A DNA stretch of 64,000 nucleotides from G965215145 sp965215145 (GTDB lineage Bacteria; Bacteroidota; Rhodothermia; Rhodothermales; JANQRZ01): NCBI GenBank assembly GCA_965215145.1, contig OZ244038.1:1612001-1676000 (forward strand). Direction: 5' to 3'. Shown here piece after piece: positions 1-8,745 of the stretch. The notes under the pieces are model-generated. The model was not told where the DNA came from, did no database searches, and was given only the letters and a program-made list of their open reading frames with translations. Numbering within the stretch: position 1 is the first letter of the stretch; each line of letters begins with the position of its first letter. Both the position numbers and the translations under genes were made by a program.

Positions 1-2535
1 GTCGCCCGTCGCCGCCGCCACGTCCGGGACGCCGTCGCCCGTCACGTCGCGGAGGCCGTCGATGCCGAAGACCTGGACGTAGCCGTCGGCGCTCCATATG
101 AGCGCGCCGTCGGCGCCGTCGTAGGCGCGGGCCGAGCCGGTCTGGAGGCCGGCCAGCACGTCGAGGGTGCCGTTCCCGTTGAGGTCCTCCACGGTCTCGA
201 CGTCCCAGACGGTCGGGAGGAACGTCACCTCCCAGACCACGGCGCCCGTCTCGCCGTCGAGGCGGACGAGCCGGTTCGTCGCGGTGAAGCCGTCGTTGCC
301 GGAGTAGAGCGCGTCCTCGCCGCCGTCGCCGAGGGGGTAGGGCTCCATCGTGAACGGGATGGTCTCCGGGTCGTGGGTCCAGGCGACCGAGCCGTCGCCG
401 GCGTCGTAGGCCGTGAGGAAGTCCAGCCCCTCGCTGCGCCCGCCGGCCAGGGCCAGCACCTTCCCTTCGGCCAGGCGGATCTGCTGGACGACGAACGACG
501 GGAGGCCGGGGCTCCGCTGCCACAGCTCGGCGCCGGTCGCCCCGTCGAGGGTGTAGACCCGGCGCTCGTTGAAGGGGTCGGGACTCTGGGCGCTCGCCGT
601 GCCGGTGCCCGTGGTCACGTCCGGGACGCCGTCGCCGGTGACGTCGAAGCGGGCCGAGACGGAGTAGTAGGGGGCGAGGTAGGGGTCGGTGTCGGAGCCG
701 ACCTCCCAGATCACCGAGCCGTCGGCGCCGGAGAGGGCGTAGACGTGGTCGCTGCCGCCGTCGGTCGAGAAGACCACGTCGTTCGTGCCGTCGCCGTCGA
801 TGTCGAAGCCGGTGGCGAGGGCGGTCTCGTAGATCCCGTTGCCCCCGCCGGAGATCGAGCCGCAGTTGAAGTTGTCGGGGCAGGTGTTGAAGGTCCAGAG
901 CGTGTCGCCCGTGCCCCAGCCGTTGCCGTCGATGGCGAAGACGAGGTAGCTCTCGGTGCCGGCGACGAGGTCCGGCTTGCCGTTGCTGGTGAGGTCGCCG
1001 GCCGCGGCGAGGTGGCTCACCTTCGGGTCGTCGAAGCTGGTGGCGGGGTTGTCGGGGACGGTGAGCGTCCAGAGCGCGTCGCCGCCCTCGATCTCCGGGT
1101 CGATGCCGGTGCCGCTGAGCGCGACGGGGTAGGGCTCGTCGAACGGCGCGTTCGTGAGGAACACCGCCTCGGCCGTGTGTTCCCCAACCGTCTCCGGCCG
1201 GAAGCCGACCCACACCGCCACCGTGTCGGCCGTGCCGACCTCGAAGAGGAAGAGGGGGACGTCGCCTTCGAGGATGAAGAACGCCTCGGCGTCGTCCCCC
1301 TCGATCTCGACGGACTCGACCTCGAGCGTCCCGAGGCCCTGGTTGATGATGCGGACGGGCCAGAGCCGCTCGGCCCGGCCGCCGGTCTCGTAGGGGTCCT
1401 CGATCCGCACGTCGCCGAAGTCGTGCTGGTCCTCGACGAACGCGACGGTGGGCTCGGGGAAGACGCCGAAGCCGGAGATCAGGACCTCCACCTGCTGCGC
1501 CGCCACGTCGTTGGTCTCGAACGTGAGGATGCCGCTCTTCGGGCCGTACTCCGTTGGAGAGAACCCGACCGTCACGGCGACCGACGCACCGGGCGCGACG
1601 GTGGCGCCCTTGAACGAGGTGAAGAACTCGGCCGTGCCGACGATCACGACGTCGGTGATCACGAGCGGGGCGTCGCCGTCGTTGGTGACCGTGAAGGTCT
1701 GCTGCTCGGTCTCGTCGGTCGAGACCTGCCCGAAGGTGACCGTGTCCGTCGAGCCGTTGTAGACGGCGTTGCCGCTGGTGCCGAGGTCGATCTTGTAGAT
1801 CCCGTCGGCGAAGCCCTCGTCGCGGCGGGCGACGAGGTAGAGGAACTGCTCGCCGTCGTAGGCCAGCCCCTTCGGGCGGCCCACCCCCGTCGGGAGGTCC
1901 AGCGTCTCGATCACGGCGCCGGTGCCGGCGTCGAGGCGGTAGAGCCGCTCGATGTTCGAGCCGTCGTCGCCGACGTTCGAGGCCCAGAGCGTGCCGTCGC
2001 CGAGGAAGGCGATCCCGGCGGGCTGCGTCTCGGGGAACGGCAGCGTGCGGAGCTCCGCGCCGTCGGCCGGGTCCACGGCCACGAGCGACGCCTCGTCGTT
2101 GGGGTCCGCCTTCGCCACCCACAGCGTGTCCCCCGACGGGCCGTCGCGCCAGGCGAGGCCGTTCGAGAGGTCGCTCGGCGCGGGGATCGAGCCGAGCAGA
2201 TCGCCGCTGGCGCTGACGCGGAACAGCTCGGGCGAGGAGGTGAAGCTCTCCGAGAGCCAGAAGTCCGTCCCGTCCCACGTCACCCCGACCGGCGTGAAGT
2301 CCACGGCGAGCGAGACGGTGCTGAGGGTGGTACCGTCGGCGGGGTCGAGCTGGAGGATGCGGGGGTCGGAGGAGGAGCGGACGGCGGCCCAGAGCGCGCC
2401 GTCGTGGTAGTCGAGCCCGTGGAGGCCGGGGTCGCCGTCGGTGGGGAAGAACTCGACGAACGTCTGCGCGCGGGCAGGCAGCGCGAGCGCGACGAGCGCG
2501 ACGGCGGCGAGGAGGGTACGGTAGCGTGGGAGCAT
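1..2535 (-). CDS. Secreted ASH/FG-GAP repeat protein, 3' end outside window
   Basis: Only the first 845 codons are present; the gene runs off the left edge. The ATG is followed by a signal peptide (hydrophobic run ending PARAQ, about residue 24). Residues 25-255 carry propeller-like repeats with DPADG turns. About 257-485 hold two immunoglobulin-like choice-of-anchor D (ASH-type) modules, with FTVTNDGDAPLVIT as the clearest stretch. From about 485 on there are FG-GAP/VCBS-like repeats rich in calcium-loop patterns such as DGDGTNDV and TGDGVPDV. It is predicted to be exported and to act as a surface or adhesive protein. In Bacteroidota such proteins often end in a type IX secretion sorting domain, which would lie outside the window. 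The exact role is unknown. Confidence 0.85.
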   Translation of the reverse strand, partial: MLPRYRTLLAAVALVALALPARAQTFVEFFPTDGDPGLHGLDYHDGALWAAVRSSSDPRILQLDPADGTTLSTVSLAVDFTPVGVTWDGTDFWLSESFTSSPELFRVSASGDLLGSIPAPSDLSNGLAWRDGPSGDTLWVAKADPNDEASLVAVDPADGAELRTLPFPETQPAGIAFLGDGTLWASNVGDDGSNIERLYRLDAGTGAVIETLDLPTGVGRPKGLAYDGEQFLYLVARRDEGFADGIYKIDLGTSGNAVYNGSTDTVTFGQVSTDETEQQTFTVTNDGDAPLVITDVVIVGTAEFFTSFKGATVAPGASVAVTVGFSPTEYGPKSGILTFETNDVAAQQVEVLISGFGVFPEPTVAFVEDQHDFGDVRIEDPYETGGRAERLWPVRIINQGLGTLEVESVEIEGDDAEAFFILEGDVPLFLFEVGTADTVAVWVGFRPETVGEHTAEAVFLTNAPFDEPYPVALSGTGIDPEIEGGDALWTLTVPDNPATSFDDPKVSHLAAAGDLTSNGKPDLVAGTESYLVFAIDGNGWGTGDTLWTFNTCPDNFNCGSISGGGNGIYETALATGFDIDGDGTNDVVFSTDGGSDHVYALSGADGSVIWEVGSDTDPYLAPYYSVSARFDVTGDGVPDVTTGTGTASAQSPDPFNERRVYTLDGATGAELWQRSPGLPSFVVQQIRLAEGKVLALAGGRSEGLDFLTAYDAGDGSVAWTHDPETIPFTMEPYPLGDGGEDALYSGNDGFTATNRLVRLDGETGAVVWEVTFLPTVWDVETVEDLNGNGTLDVLAGLQTGSARAYDGADGALIWSADGYVQVFGIDGLRDVTGDGVPDVAAATGD

Positions 2536-2562
2536 GGGAGGGGTCAGCAGCGATAGGGGGCT

Positions 2563-2593
2563 TCAACATAACCTTCACACTCCCCGTTGTCAA
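2563..2593 (-). promoter_or_regulatory. Bacteroidota-type promoter of the secreted FG-GAP gene
   Basis: On the minus strand a TTG (2593-2591) is followed after exactly 20 bases by TATGTTGA (2570-2563). This matches the known Bacteroidota pattern of a -33 TTG and a -7 TAnnTTTG. The start codon lies 27 bases further on, which gives a short leader. Confidence 0.5.
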
Positions 2594-2631
2594 CGCGCCA
2601 CCCCGCCGTCACCCCCGCTGGCGGAAGTTGG

Positions 2632-2639
2632 TACCTTCG
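2632..2639 (+). promoter_or_regulatory. Putative -7 element of mutS
   Basis: TACCTTCG lies 20 bases before the chosen mutS ATG and resembles TAnnTTTG. No TTG is found at the expected distance upstream, so the -33 half is missing or weak. The same TAyCTT core precedes several other genes in the window at a similar distance. Confidence 0.35.
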
Positions 2640-2659
2640 AGCCCGACCCCACCGAGCCG

Positions 2660-5419
2660 ATGCCGCCCGAGGAGCCCACGCCGAACCCGACGCCCGCGCC
2701 GTCGCTGTTCCCCCTCTCGCAGGAGGAGCGGAAGAAGCGCCGGAAGCAGGCCGCGACGCCGCTCATGCGGCAGTACTGGAAGATCAAGGACCGCCACCCC
2801 GGCGCGCTCCTGCTCTTCCGCATGGGCGACTTCTACGAGACCTTCGAGGACGACGCGAAGACCGTCTCCGAGGTCCTCGGCATCACGCTCACCAAGCGCT
2901 CCAACGGGGCGGCCGACGACGTCCCGCTCGCCGGCTTCCCCCACCACGCCCTCGACCAGCACCTCCCGAAGCTCGTCCAGGCCGGCTACCGCGTCGCCGT
3001 CTGCGAGCAGCTCGAGGACCCGAAGTACGCCCGGAAGGTCGTCAAGCGCGACGTCGTCGAGGTCGTCACGCCGGGGGTCTCGTTCCGCGACGGCCTCCTC
3101 GCGCCGAAGCACAGCCACTACCTCGCCGCCGCCGTCTGGGGCTCGTCGCGGCAGGACCGGGGCCGCGTCGGGTTCGCGTTCGTGGACGCCTCTACGGGGG
3201 AGTTCCAGGTGGCGGAGGTCCCGGAGGAGCGGTTCGAGGAGCTGCTGCTGACGGTCGGCCCGGCGGAGCTGCTGGTGGACAAGGGCCAGAAGGACCGGGT
3301 CAAGAGCATCCGGGGGACGGCGTTCACGCTGACGCCGCAGGAGGACTGGGTGTTCGGCTACGACTTCGCCTATGAGACCCTGCTGCGCCACTTCCAGACG
3401 CACTCGCTCAAGGGCTACGGCGTCGAGGAGCTCCGGCTCGGGCTCGTCGCCGCGGGGGCCGCGCTGTACTACCTCTCCGAGACCCAGAAGGGCCGCGTCC
3501 CCCACGTCCGCCGCATCCAGCGCTACCAGAGCGACGATTACATCGCCCTCGACCCCCAGACCAAGCGGAACCTCGAGCTCGTCGCCTCTATGCAGGGCGG
3601 GCGCGACGGCTCGCTGATCCAGATCCTCGACCGGACGCTGACGCCGATGGGCGGTCGGATGCTTCGTTCGTGGCTCGTCCGGCCCCTCCGCAGCGTCGAG
3701 AAGATCCAGCAGCGGCTCGACGCCGTGGACGCGCTCCACCGCTCCGAGCGCCTCCGCCGCGCCGTCCGCGACGAGCTCTCCCACGTGGGCGACCTCGAAC
3801 GCCTCGCGGCGAAGGTCTGCACCGGCCGCGCCACGCCGCGCGACCTCGTGACGCTCCGGCTCACGCTGCGCCAGGTCCCCGCCGTGAAGCAGCACCTCGC
3901 CGAGGAGGACACCGAGACGCTAGAGAAAATCCGCGACGGCCTCACCCTCTGCCAGGACATCGTAGACCGCATCGGCGCCGCGCTCTCCGACGACCCGCCC
4001 GCGAAGATGGACGCCGGCGGCTACATCCGCGACGGCTACTCCGAGGAGCTCGACGGGCTGCGGAAGATCGCGCGCGGGGGGAAGGAGACGCTGGCGAGGC
4101 TCCAGGCCGAGGAGAGCAAGCGGACCGGCATCCCGAGCCTGAAGGTCGGCTACAACAAGGTGTTCGGGTACTACCTCGAGATCACCAACGCCCACAAGGA
4201 CAAGGTCCCCGACGACTACATCCGCAAGCAGACCCTCGTTAACGCCGAGCGCTACATCACCCCGGCGCTGAAGCAGCACGAGGAGAAGATCCTCACGGCC
4301 GAGGAAAAGATGGTCGAGTTGGAGTCCCAGCTCTTCGCCGAGCTGCGGATGGCCGTCGCCGAGGCCGTCGAGCCGGTGCAGCGGAACGCCCGCTACCTCG
4401 CGCTGCTGGACGTGGTGGCGGGGCTGGCGGAGGTCGCGGTGCAGCGCGGCTACGTCCGCCCCGAGGTCCACGACGGCGGCGTGCTCGACATCACCGACGG
4501 CCGGCACCCCGTCGTCGAGGCGGCGCTGCCGGCGGGCGAGGCGTTCATCCCGAACTCCGTCACCCTCGACCCCGAAGGAAAAACCGGCGCGCAGGTCCTC
4601 GTCATCACCGGCCCCAACATGGCCGGCAAGAGCGTGGTCCTCCGGCAGACGGGGCTGATCGTGCTGCTCGCGCAGGTCGGCGCGTTCGTCCCGGCCGAGC
4701 GGGCGAGCGTCGGCGTGGTGGACAAGATCTTTACGCGGGTCGGCGCCTCCGACAACCTCGCGGCGGGGGAGAGCACGTTCCTCGTCGAGATGAACGAGGC
4801 CGCCAACATCCTCAACAACGCGACGGCCCGCTCGCTCATCCTGCTCGACGAGGTCGGCCGCGGGACGAGCACGTTCGACGGGCTCTCGATCGCGTGGGCC
4901 ATCGTGGAGTACCTCCACGAGAACCCGGAGGTCGCCGCCCGGACCCTGTTCGCCACGCACTACCACGAGCTCAACGCGCTGGCCGACCGGCTGGCGCGGG
5001 TGCGCAACGCGCGCATCCAGGTGCAGGAGCACGAGGGCCGCGTCGTGTTCCTCCGCAAGCTCGTCCCCGGCGGCGCCGACCACTCCTACGGGATCGAGGT
5101 GGCGCGCATGGCGGGGCTCCCCGAGCGCGTCGTCGCCCGGGCGAAGGAGGTCCTCCGCCACCTCGAAGCCCACGACGTGGCCGACGAGATCGGCGTCGAG
5201 GCGGAGGGGGCACCTTCGGGAGATGGGGCGGTGCCGGACGCGCGGCGGCCCGTCGCGGCGGGGCTCGGGGAGGTGGAGCCGGCGCTGCCGGAGGCGGCCC
5301 CCGTGGACCCCGTGCTGCTCCGCGTGATGGACGAGCTGGAGGCCACCGACCCCGACCGGATGTCGCCCGTCGAGGCGCTGCTCAAGCTCGTCGAACTGAA
5401 GCGGCTCGCGGGGGGCTAA
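2660..5419 (+). CDS. mutS: DNA mismatch repair protein MutS
   Basis: MutS1-type mismatch recognition ATPase of 919 residues, slightly longer than the usual 850-880 because of a charged N-terminal extension. The mismatch-binding Phe-x-Glu is visible in GDFYETFEDDA (F58, E60). The connector, lever and clamp regions follow, then the ATPase with Walker A GPNMAGKS (about 651-658), the LLDEVGRGTST Walker B/signature block near 727, and FATHYHEL. I chose the ATG at 2660 because the longer open frame upstream has no MutS-like residues and covers the putative promoter element. It acts with MutL, which is not in this window. It converges on a decayed toxin gene and the stop codons overlap. Confidence 0.97.
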   Translation: MPPEEPTPNPTPAPSLFPLSQEERKKRRKQAATPLMRQYWKIKDRHPGALLLFRMGDFYETFEDDAKTVSEVLGITLTKRSNGAADDVPLAGFPHHALDQHLPKLVQAGYRVAVCEQLEDPKYARKVVKRDVVEVVTPGVSFRDGLLAPKHSHYLAAAVWGSSRQDRGRVGFAFVDASTGEFQVAEVPEERFEELLLTVGPAELLVDKGQKDRVKSIRGTAFTLTPQEDWVFGYDFAYETLLRHFQTHSLKGYGVEELRLGLVAAGAALYYLSETQKGRVPHVRRIQRYQSDDYIALDPQTKRNLELVASMQGGRDGSLIQILDRTLTPMGGRMLRSWLVRPLRSVEKIQQRLDAVDALHRSERLRRAVRDELSHVGDLERLAAKVCTGRATPRDLVTLRLTLRQVPAVKQHLAEEDTETLEKIRDGLTLCQDIVDRIGAALSDDPPAKMDAGGYIRDGYSEELDGLRKIARGGKETLARLQAEESKRTGIPSLKVGYNKVFGYYLEITNAHKDKVPDDYIRKQTLVNAERYITPALKQHEEKILTAEEKMVELESQLFAELRMAVAEAVEPVQRNARYLALLDVVAGLAEVAVQRGYVRPEVHDGGVLDITDGRHPVVEAALPAGEAFIPNSVTLDPEGKTGAQVLVITGPNMAGKSVVLRQTGLIVLLAQVGAFVPAERASVGVVDKIFTRVGASDNLAAGESTFLVEMNEAANILNNATARSLILLDEVGRGTSTFDGLSIAWAIVEYLHENPEVAARTLFATHYHELNALADRLARVRNARIQVQEHEGRVVFLRKLVPGGADHSYGIEVARMAGLPERVVARAKEVLRHLEAHDVADEIGVEAEGAPSGDGAVPDARRPVAAGLGEVEPALPEAAPVDPVLLRVMDELEATDPDRMSPVEALLKLVELKRLAGG

Positions 5420-5801
5420 GCCTCTGCCAGCGGGTCCACCACCCGGAGGCCGCCGATCCAGTCGAAGTCCTTCACGTTGCGCGTGGCGAGCGGGGGGTCC
5501 TGCATCACTGCGGTGGCCGCGATGATGGCGTCCGGTGTCGTCATCCTCTGCCGCTGCTGGCGTAGGGAAGCGGCCCGGTGGAGGACGGCGTTCGAGACGG
5601 GCACGACCGTAGCCGCGGCGAAGATGCGCTCAAGCTGGCGCTCCTCCTCCGGGGTGAGGCTGTGATCCCGAAGACCTCGGGGATGCTGAGGCCGGAGATC
5701 AGCACGCGGTCCAGGCCCTCGATGAATGAGCGCACGCGGCCGTAAGGAGGCTGCGCGGCGTAGATGGCGATGCTGCTGTCGAGGAGGACGGCGGTTGGAA
5801 G
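5416..5801 (-). pseudogene. Frameshifted VapC-type PIN-domain toxin
   Basis: Two frames together encode a PIN-domain ribonuclease of about 128 residues. The upstream frame gives VLLDSSIAIYA through LSIPEVFG, and the downstream frame gives HSLTPEEE through TTPDAIIAATA and LATRNVKDFDWI. All four acidic PIN positions are present (D of LDSS, E of IPEV, D of TPDA, D of KDFD). Adding one base near 5667-5669 would restore the family-typical EVFGYHSLT. The upstream frame is preceded by a stop at 5804-5802 and has no ATG, GTG or TTG before LDSS, so the start also looks lost. It is either a real pseudogene or a sequencing error plus a non-canonical start. It converges on mutS. Confidence 0.75.
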
Positions 5802-5865
5802 CTAAGGCGGGACTCGGGGGTATTATGGCCCCGGCCCTCACCCCCCATTGCGAACAGGCCGAACA

Positions 5866-6141
5866 ATGGCTCAATCCCAGAAGCACCGCGCCTACATCAA
5901 CGGAGACCGTATCCGCTGGGAGGGTGGAGTGCCAGAGCCCGTGCGCACCTCCTCGGTGGAGGTCCCCGTCGAAGTCCGCATCCCCGAACCCGTCGAAGAG
6001 GAGAGAGGGCAGACACAGGGGGAGGTGCTTGCCGCCTTATTTGAGGAGCTGGCGGAGCTCGACCCCTTCCGGGACATCGAGGACCCCGCCGCATGGCAGC
6101 GCGAGCTGCGGGAGGAGCGGCCCTTGCCAGGGCGTGAATAG
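5866..6141 (+). CDS. Antitoxin-like small protein beside the PIN toxin
   Basis: This is a 91-residue acidic protein with no membrane segment. The N-terminus (HRAYINGDRIRWEG) resembles a short beta-rich head. The C-terminal tail (DIEDPAAWQRELREERPLPGRE) resembles the tails of antitoxin-like proteins commonly found beside PIN-domain toxins. I chose the ATG at 5866 over a TTG 18 bases upstream. It diverges from the broken VapC gene about 65 bases away instead of lying co-directionally upstream as most vapB genes do. It may be an orphan antitoxin whose toxin has decayed. The function is inferred from context and tail similarity only. Confidence 0.55.
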   Translation: MAQSQKHRAYINGDRIRWEGGVPEPVRTSSVEVPVEVRIPEPVEEERGQTQGEVLAALFEELAELDPFRDIEDPAAWQRELREERPLPGRE

Positions 6142-6189
6142 GTCGGCGGGTGGTGGAGTCATATCGTCGTCAAATCAACCCCAACTGCC

Positions 6190-6600
6190 ATGCGTACCGC
6201 TATGTGTACCGCTGCCTTCTTCGTCCTGCTGCTGCTCCCCATCTGCGGCTCCGCTCAGGACCCGCCCGACGACGATCCTGTCGTGATCGTCTTCACCGTT
6301 GAGGCAGCCGCCAGCGGGTCCGTGGAGTCGGAGGCGCTCCTGCCGCCGGGGCTCCTCGCCCGACTCGGTAACGAGCCGAACCTCGCGCACCTCTCCGTCT
6401 CAGAACTCGGCGCCGTCCAGGGCGAGCTCCAGGCGCGGTTTGTGTTCCAGGGCGTCGCGGATTTCGAGACGTGGCGCAGCGGCGACGGGGCCGCCCTCCT
6501 CGCCGAGCTCCAGGCGCTGCACAGCGGGGACTACCCGCTACAGACGCTCTTGGAGCTCCGGCGCTACCCGCTTGCGCAGTACGTCCCGGAGGACGGGTGA
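6190..6600 (+). CDS. Small secreted protein, unknown function
   Basis: This 136-residue protein starts with a clear signal peptide (AAFFVLLLLPICGSAQ, cleavage after about residue 22). The mature part is about 114 residues, acidic, with no cysteines and no further hydrophobic segment. I do not recognise a family. The mature part contains a leucine-rich stretch (LAHLSVSELGAVQGELQ) and a phenylalanine-rich segment (RFVFQGVADFETW). It stands alone, 13 bases from the convergent lipoprotein gene, so no operon context helps. Confidence 0.6.
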   Translation: MRTAMCTAAFFVLLLLPICGSAQDPPDDDPVVIVFTVEAAASGSVESEALLPPGLLARLGNEPNLAHLSVSELGAVQGELQARFVFQGVADFETWRSGDGAALLAELQALHSGDYPLQTLLELRRYPLAQYVPEDG

Positions 6601-6613
6601 GCGCGCCTTCCGA

Positions 6614-6964
6614 TTAGCGCCCGGTGGAATCGGCCGCCACGGCGACGCCAGCGCCCCCGGCGAGCGTGACGCCGGGGACGACCGTGCCCCCGTGAAAGGC
6701 GTGCTCTGCGACGAGCGGGGCGTGGCCGGCGCACGATTCGTCGACGAGCCGCTGGGTCTCCGGGGCGGCGGGGCCCATCGCCGAGAGCACCTCCTCGCCC
6801 CGGTGGACGTGGTCCACACGGACCGCCCCGGTGGCTGCGTCCTCGTGGTAGCACAGGACGAGGCCGCACTGCTCGCGCACGACGAACTTGGCGGGGGCGG
6901 CACATCCCGCTAGCAGCGGGATCAGGAGGGGAGTGAGCAGAAGCAGGGCGAGGGGCGTACGCAT
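6614..6964 (-). CDS. Small lipoprotein, unknown function
   Basis: This 116-residue protein has a type II signal peptide ending in the lipobox LLAGC, with the lipidated cysteine at residue 21. The mature part carries cysteines at about 33, 38 and 78 (EQCGLVLCY, ESCAGH) that could form a disulfide after export, and is otherwise Ala/Gly/Val rich. I do not recognise the family. I chose the ATG at 6964 because it places the signal peptide directly at the N-terminus. It converges on the secreted protein at 6190-6600. Confidence 0.6.
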   Translation of the reverse strand: MRTPLALLLLTPLLIPLLAGCAAPAKFVVREQCGLVLCYHEDAATGAVRVDHVHRGEEVLSAMGPAAPETQRLVDESCAGHAPLVAEHAFHGGTVVPGVTLAGGAGVAVAADSTGR

Positions 6965-7150
6965 GGACGGCCGGCCGGGAGAGGAGGCAGAACCCTCGTC
7001 GTCGGCCACTGCCGGAGATGCAAAGCCAGCGGACGTGTGGACGGCGAAATCGTTAACCCCGTGCGACGTAAAGCCGAGTGTGCTTATGCGGCACCGGACC
7101 CGCGACGCGCGGCGCCGGGTTAGGGGGCCTCGCCCATCGCCTCTCGCCTC

Positions 7151-7708
7151 ATGCTCTTCGACTCCTGGGCCGACCTCGGCCGCATCCTCGCCACCGGCGT
7201 CCTCGCCTACGTCGCCCTCGTCTTCCTCCTGCGGATCTCGGGGAAACGGACGCTCTCGAAGATGAACGCGTTCGACTTCGTCGTCACCGTCGCCCTCGGG
7301 TCCACCATCGCCGCGACGATCCTCTCGGCCGACACGTCGCTCGCGGAGGGGGTGCTGGCGCTGGCGCTGCTGATCGCGCTCCAGGCTTTCATCACGTGGG
7401 GCTCGGTGCGCTCCGAGCGGTTCCAGGCCCTCATCAAGTCGCAGCCGCGGCTCCTCCTCTTCCGCGGGCGGTTCCTCGACGACGCCCTGCAGCAGGAGCG
7501 CGTGACGACGGAGGAGGTCCGCGCCGCCATCCGGTCGAGCGGGATCTCTCGCGTCGAGGACGTGGCCGGCGTCGTGCTGGAGACCGACGGAACGCTCACC
7601 GTCGTCGAGGAGATCGACCCGGACCGGACGCACGGCGCCTTCGCCAACGTCGCCGGCGCCGACCGGCGGTTCGAGGCGGGCGAGCAACGCGGCGCCGTGG
7701 GGAGCTAG
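7151..7708 (+). CDS. DUF421 (YetF/YcaP-like) membrane protein
   Basis: This 185-residue protein has two or three N-terminal transmembrane segments (about residues 10-27 and 45-85) followed by a cytosolic DUF421 domain. Typical family blocks are visible: LRISGKRTLSKMNAFDF, VTVALGSTIAATIL, the segment RFQALIKSQPRLLLFRG, and the GISRVEDVAGVVLETDG stretch near 135. YetF-family proteins are widespread and poorly characterised. It stands alone after a 186-base gap in which I see no feature. Confidence 0.85.
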   Translation: MLFDSWADLGRILATGVLAYVALVFLLRISGKRTLSKMNAFDFVVTVALGSTIAATILSADTSLAEGVLALALLIALQAFITWGSVRSERFQALIKSQPRLLLFRGRFLDDALQQERVTTEEVRAAIRSSGISRVEDVAGVVLETDGTLTVVEEIDPDRTHGAFANVAGADRRFEAGEQRGAVGS

Positions 7709-7729
7709 CCGGAGCGGCCTGCTGCCGCG

Positions 7730-8236
7730 CTACTTCGGGTCGTACTTCGTGCCCGGCGTCTCGCTCGGCACGTTCGGACCGACACCGCCGACCTCGGCCG
7801 TGCCACCGGGGTTCGTGGGGTTCTCGCCGTGCGGCGTGCTCTGCTGCTGCACGACCCCGTCCGCCGCAGCGGTGGGCTGTGCGGGGGCACCGTCCCGGCC
7901 GAGGGCGTCGGAGGCGCGGGAGAGGAGGGCGCCCAGGCGCTGGAGCTTCGCCGTCGTGGCGTCGTCCTCAGCGCCGTCTGCGGCGTCGGTGGTGCGGCTA
8001 CCGAGGCGCCCGAGGATCGGGCCGATCCGCGCGGCGTCGAGGGGGAGGTCGGCGAGGGCCGCACGGAGCTCACCAAGCGCCGTGGCGACGTCGTTGAGCT
8101 CGGGATGGTCGGCGAGGACGTTCAGCCACCGCTCGATCACCCCGCGCGCAGCGGCCGGGGAGAGGGCGGCCACGCCGCTGTCGAGGACGTCGATTGTCTG
8201 GTCGAGGTGCTGGCGGGCGTCGGAGGAGTCGGCCAT
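7730..8236 (-). CDS. Tandem paralogue 3 of an unrecognised helical family
   Basis: This 168-residue protein is the last of three tandem, clearly related genes. The first 110 residues are predicted helical and share blocks with its neighbours: an L-x-x-G-V-x-x-L segment, LGELRAAL, a LGRLGSRTTDAAD block and LGALLSRASDAL. A low-complexity tail rich in Pro, Gly, Thr and Asn (about residues 115-168) is unique to this copy. There is no signal peptide or membrane segment, so it is probably cytosolic. I do not recognise the family. I chose the ATG at 8236 because conserved residues begin about ten codons later. Confidence 0.6.
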   Translation of the reverse strand: MADSSDARQHLDQTIDVLDSGVAALSPAAARGVIERWLNVLADHPELNDVATALGELRAALADLPLDAARIGPILGRLGSRTTDAADGAEDDATTAKLQRLGALLSRASDALGRDGAPAQPTAAADGVVQQQSTPHGENPTNPGGTAEVGGVGPNVPSETPGTKYDPK

Positions 8237-8289
8237 GTCGAAGGGGGATGGGAGATAGGAGGTGGGGGACTGCACAGAGAGCGCCGTGC

Positions 8290-8718
8290 TCACTGCTCAC
8301 CGGGCGCGGGGCCGACCCTCGGCTGGTGCGCCTCGACGGGCTCAGCACCGAGAGCGCGGCCGGCGCGCTGGAGCAGGGTGGCTAGGGTCTCGACGCGCGG
8401 GGTCATCCGGGCGTCGTCGGCGTCGGCGGCGGCCTCCGCGGTCTGGTTGCCGAGGCGGAGCATGAGGCCGCCGATGCGGCTGCCGTCGAGGCGGTCGGGT
8501 TCGAGGGCGTCGCGGAGCTCGTTCAGCAGGTTGCCGATGCCGTGGAGCCGCTCGTCCTCGCTGTTGCGGAGGGTGTCCTCCCAGACCTGGATGACCTTGA
8601 GCGCCGTCTGGGGGGCGAGGGAGGTCACCCCCCCTTCGAGCGCGGCGATGGTGGTGTCGAGGTCCTGGTGGGCCTGGTCGTTGAGGCCGTGGCTGCCGAG
8701 GGGGCTGTCGGTGCGCAT
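8290..8718 (-). CDS. Tandem paralogue 2 of an unrecognised helical family
   Basis: This 142-residue protein is the middle copy of the tandem trio. It shares DLDTTIAALEGGVTSL, LNELRDAL, LMLRLGNQTAEAAAD and LATLLQRAGRAL with the two neighbours. The central segment (VIQVWEDTLRNSEDERL) is charged and helical. There is no signal peptide or hydrophobic segment. The gap to the next copy downstream is 53 bases. The function is unknown; the placement with an EcsC-like and a PHA-granule-type gene may hint at a granule or surface role, but that is speculation. Confidence 0.6.
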   Translation of the reverse strand: MRTDSPLGSHGLNDQAHQDLDTTIAALEGGVTSLAPQTALKVIQVWEDTLRNSEDERLHGIGNLLNELRDALEPDRLDGSRIGGLMLRLGNQTAEAAADADDARMTPRVETLATLLQRAGRALGAEPVEAHQPRVGPAPGEQ

Positions 8719-8745
8719 GGGGGAGGGGCGGTTGGAGGAGGGGGG

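Noticed and set aside
373..2556. 727-codon open frame on the plus strand
   Set aside because: It is the complement shadow of the secreted FG-GAP gene. The translation is Val/Gly/Asp/Arg-rich with no motif, while the minus strand has a signal peptide and clear repeats.
2609..3895. 428-codon minus-strand open frame inside mutS
   Set aside because: Antisense shadow of mutS caused by high GC; low-complexity Arg/Leu/Glu composition and no domain.
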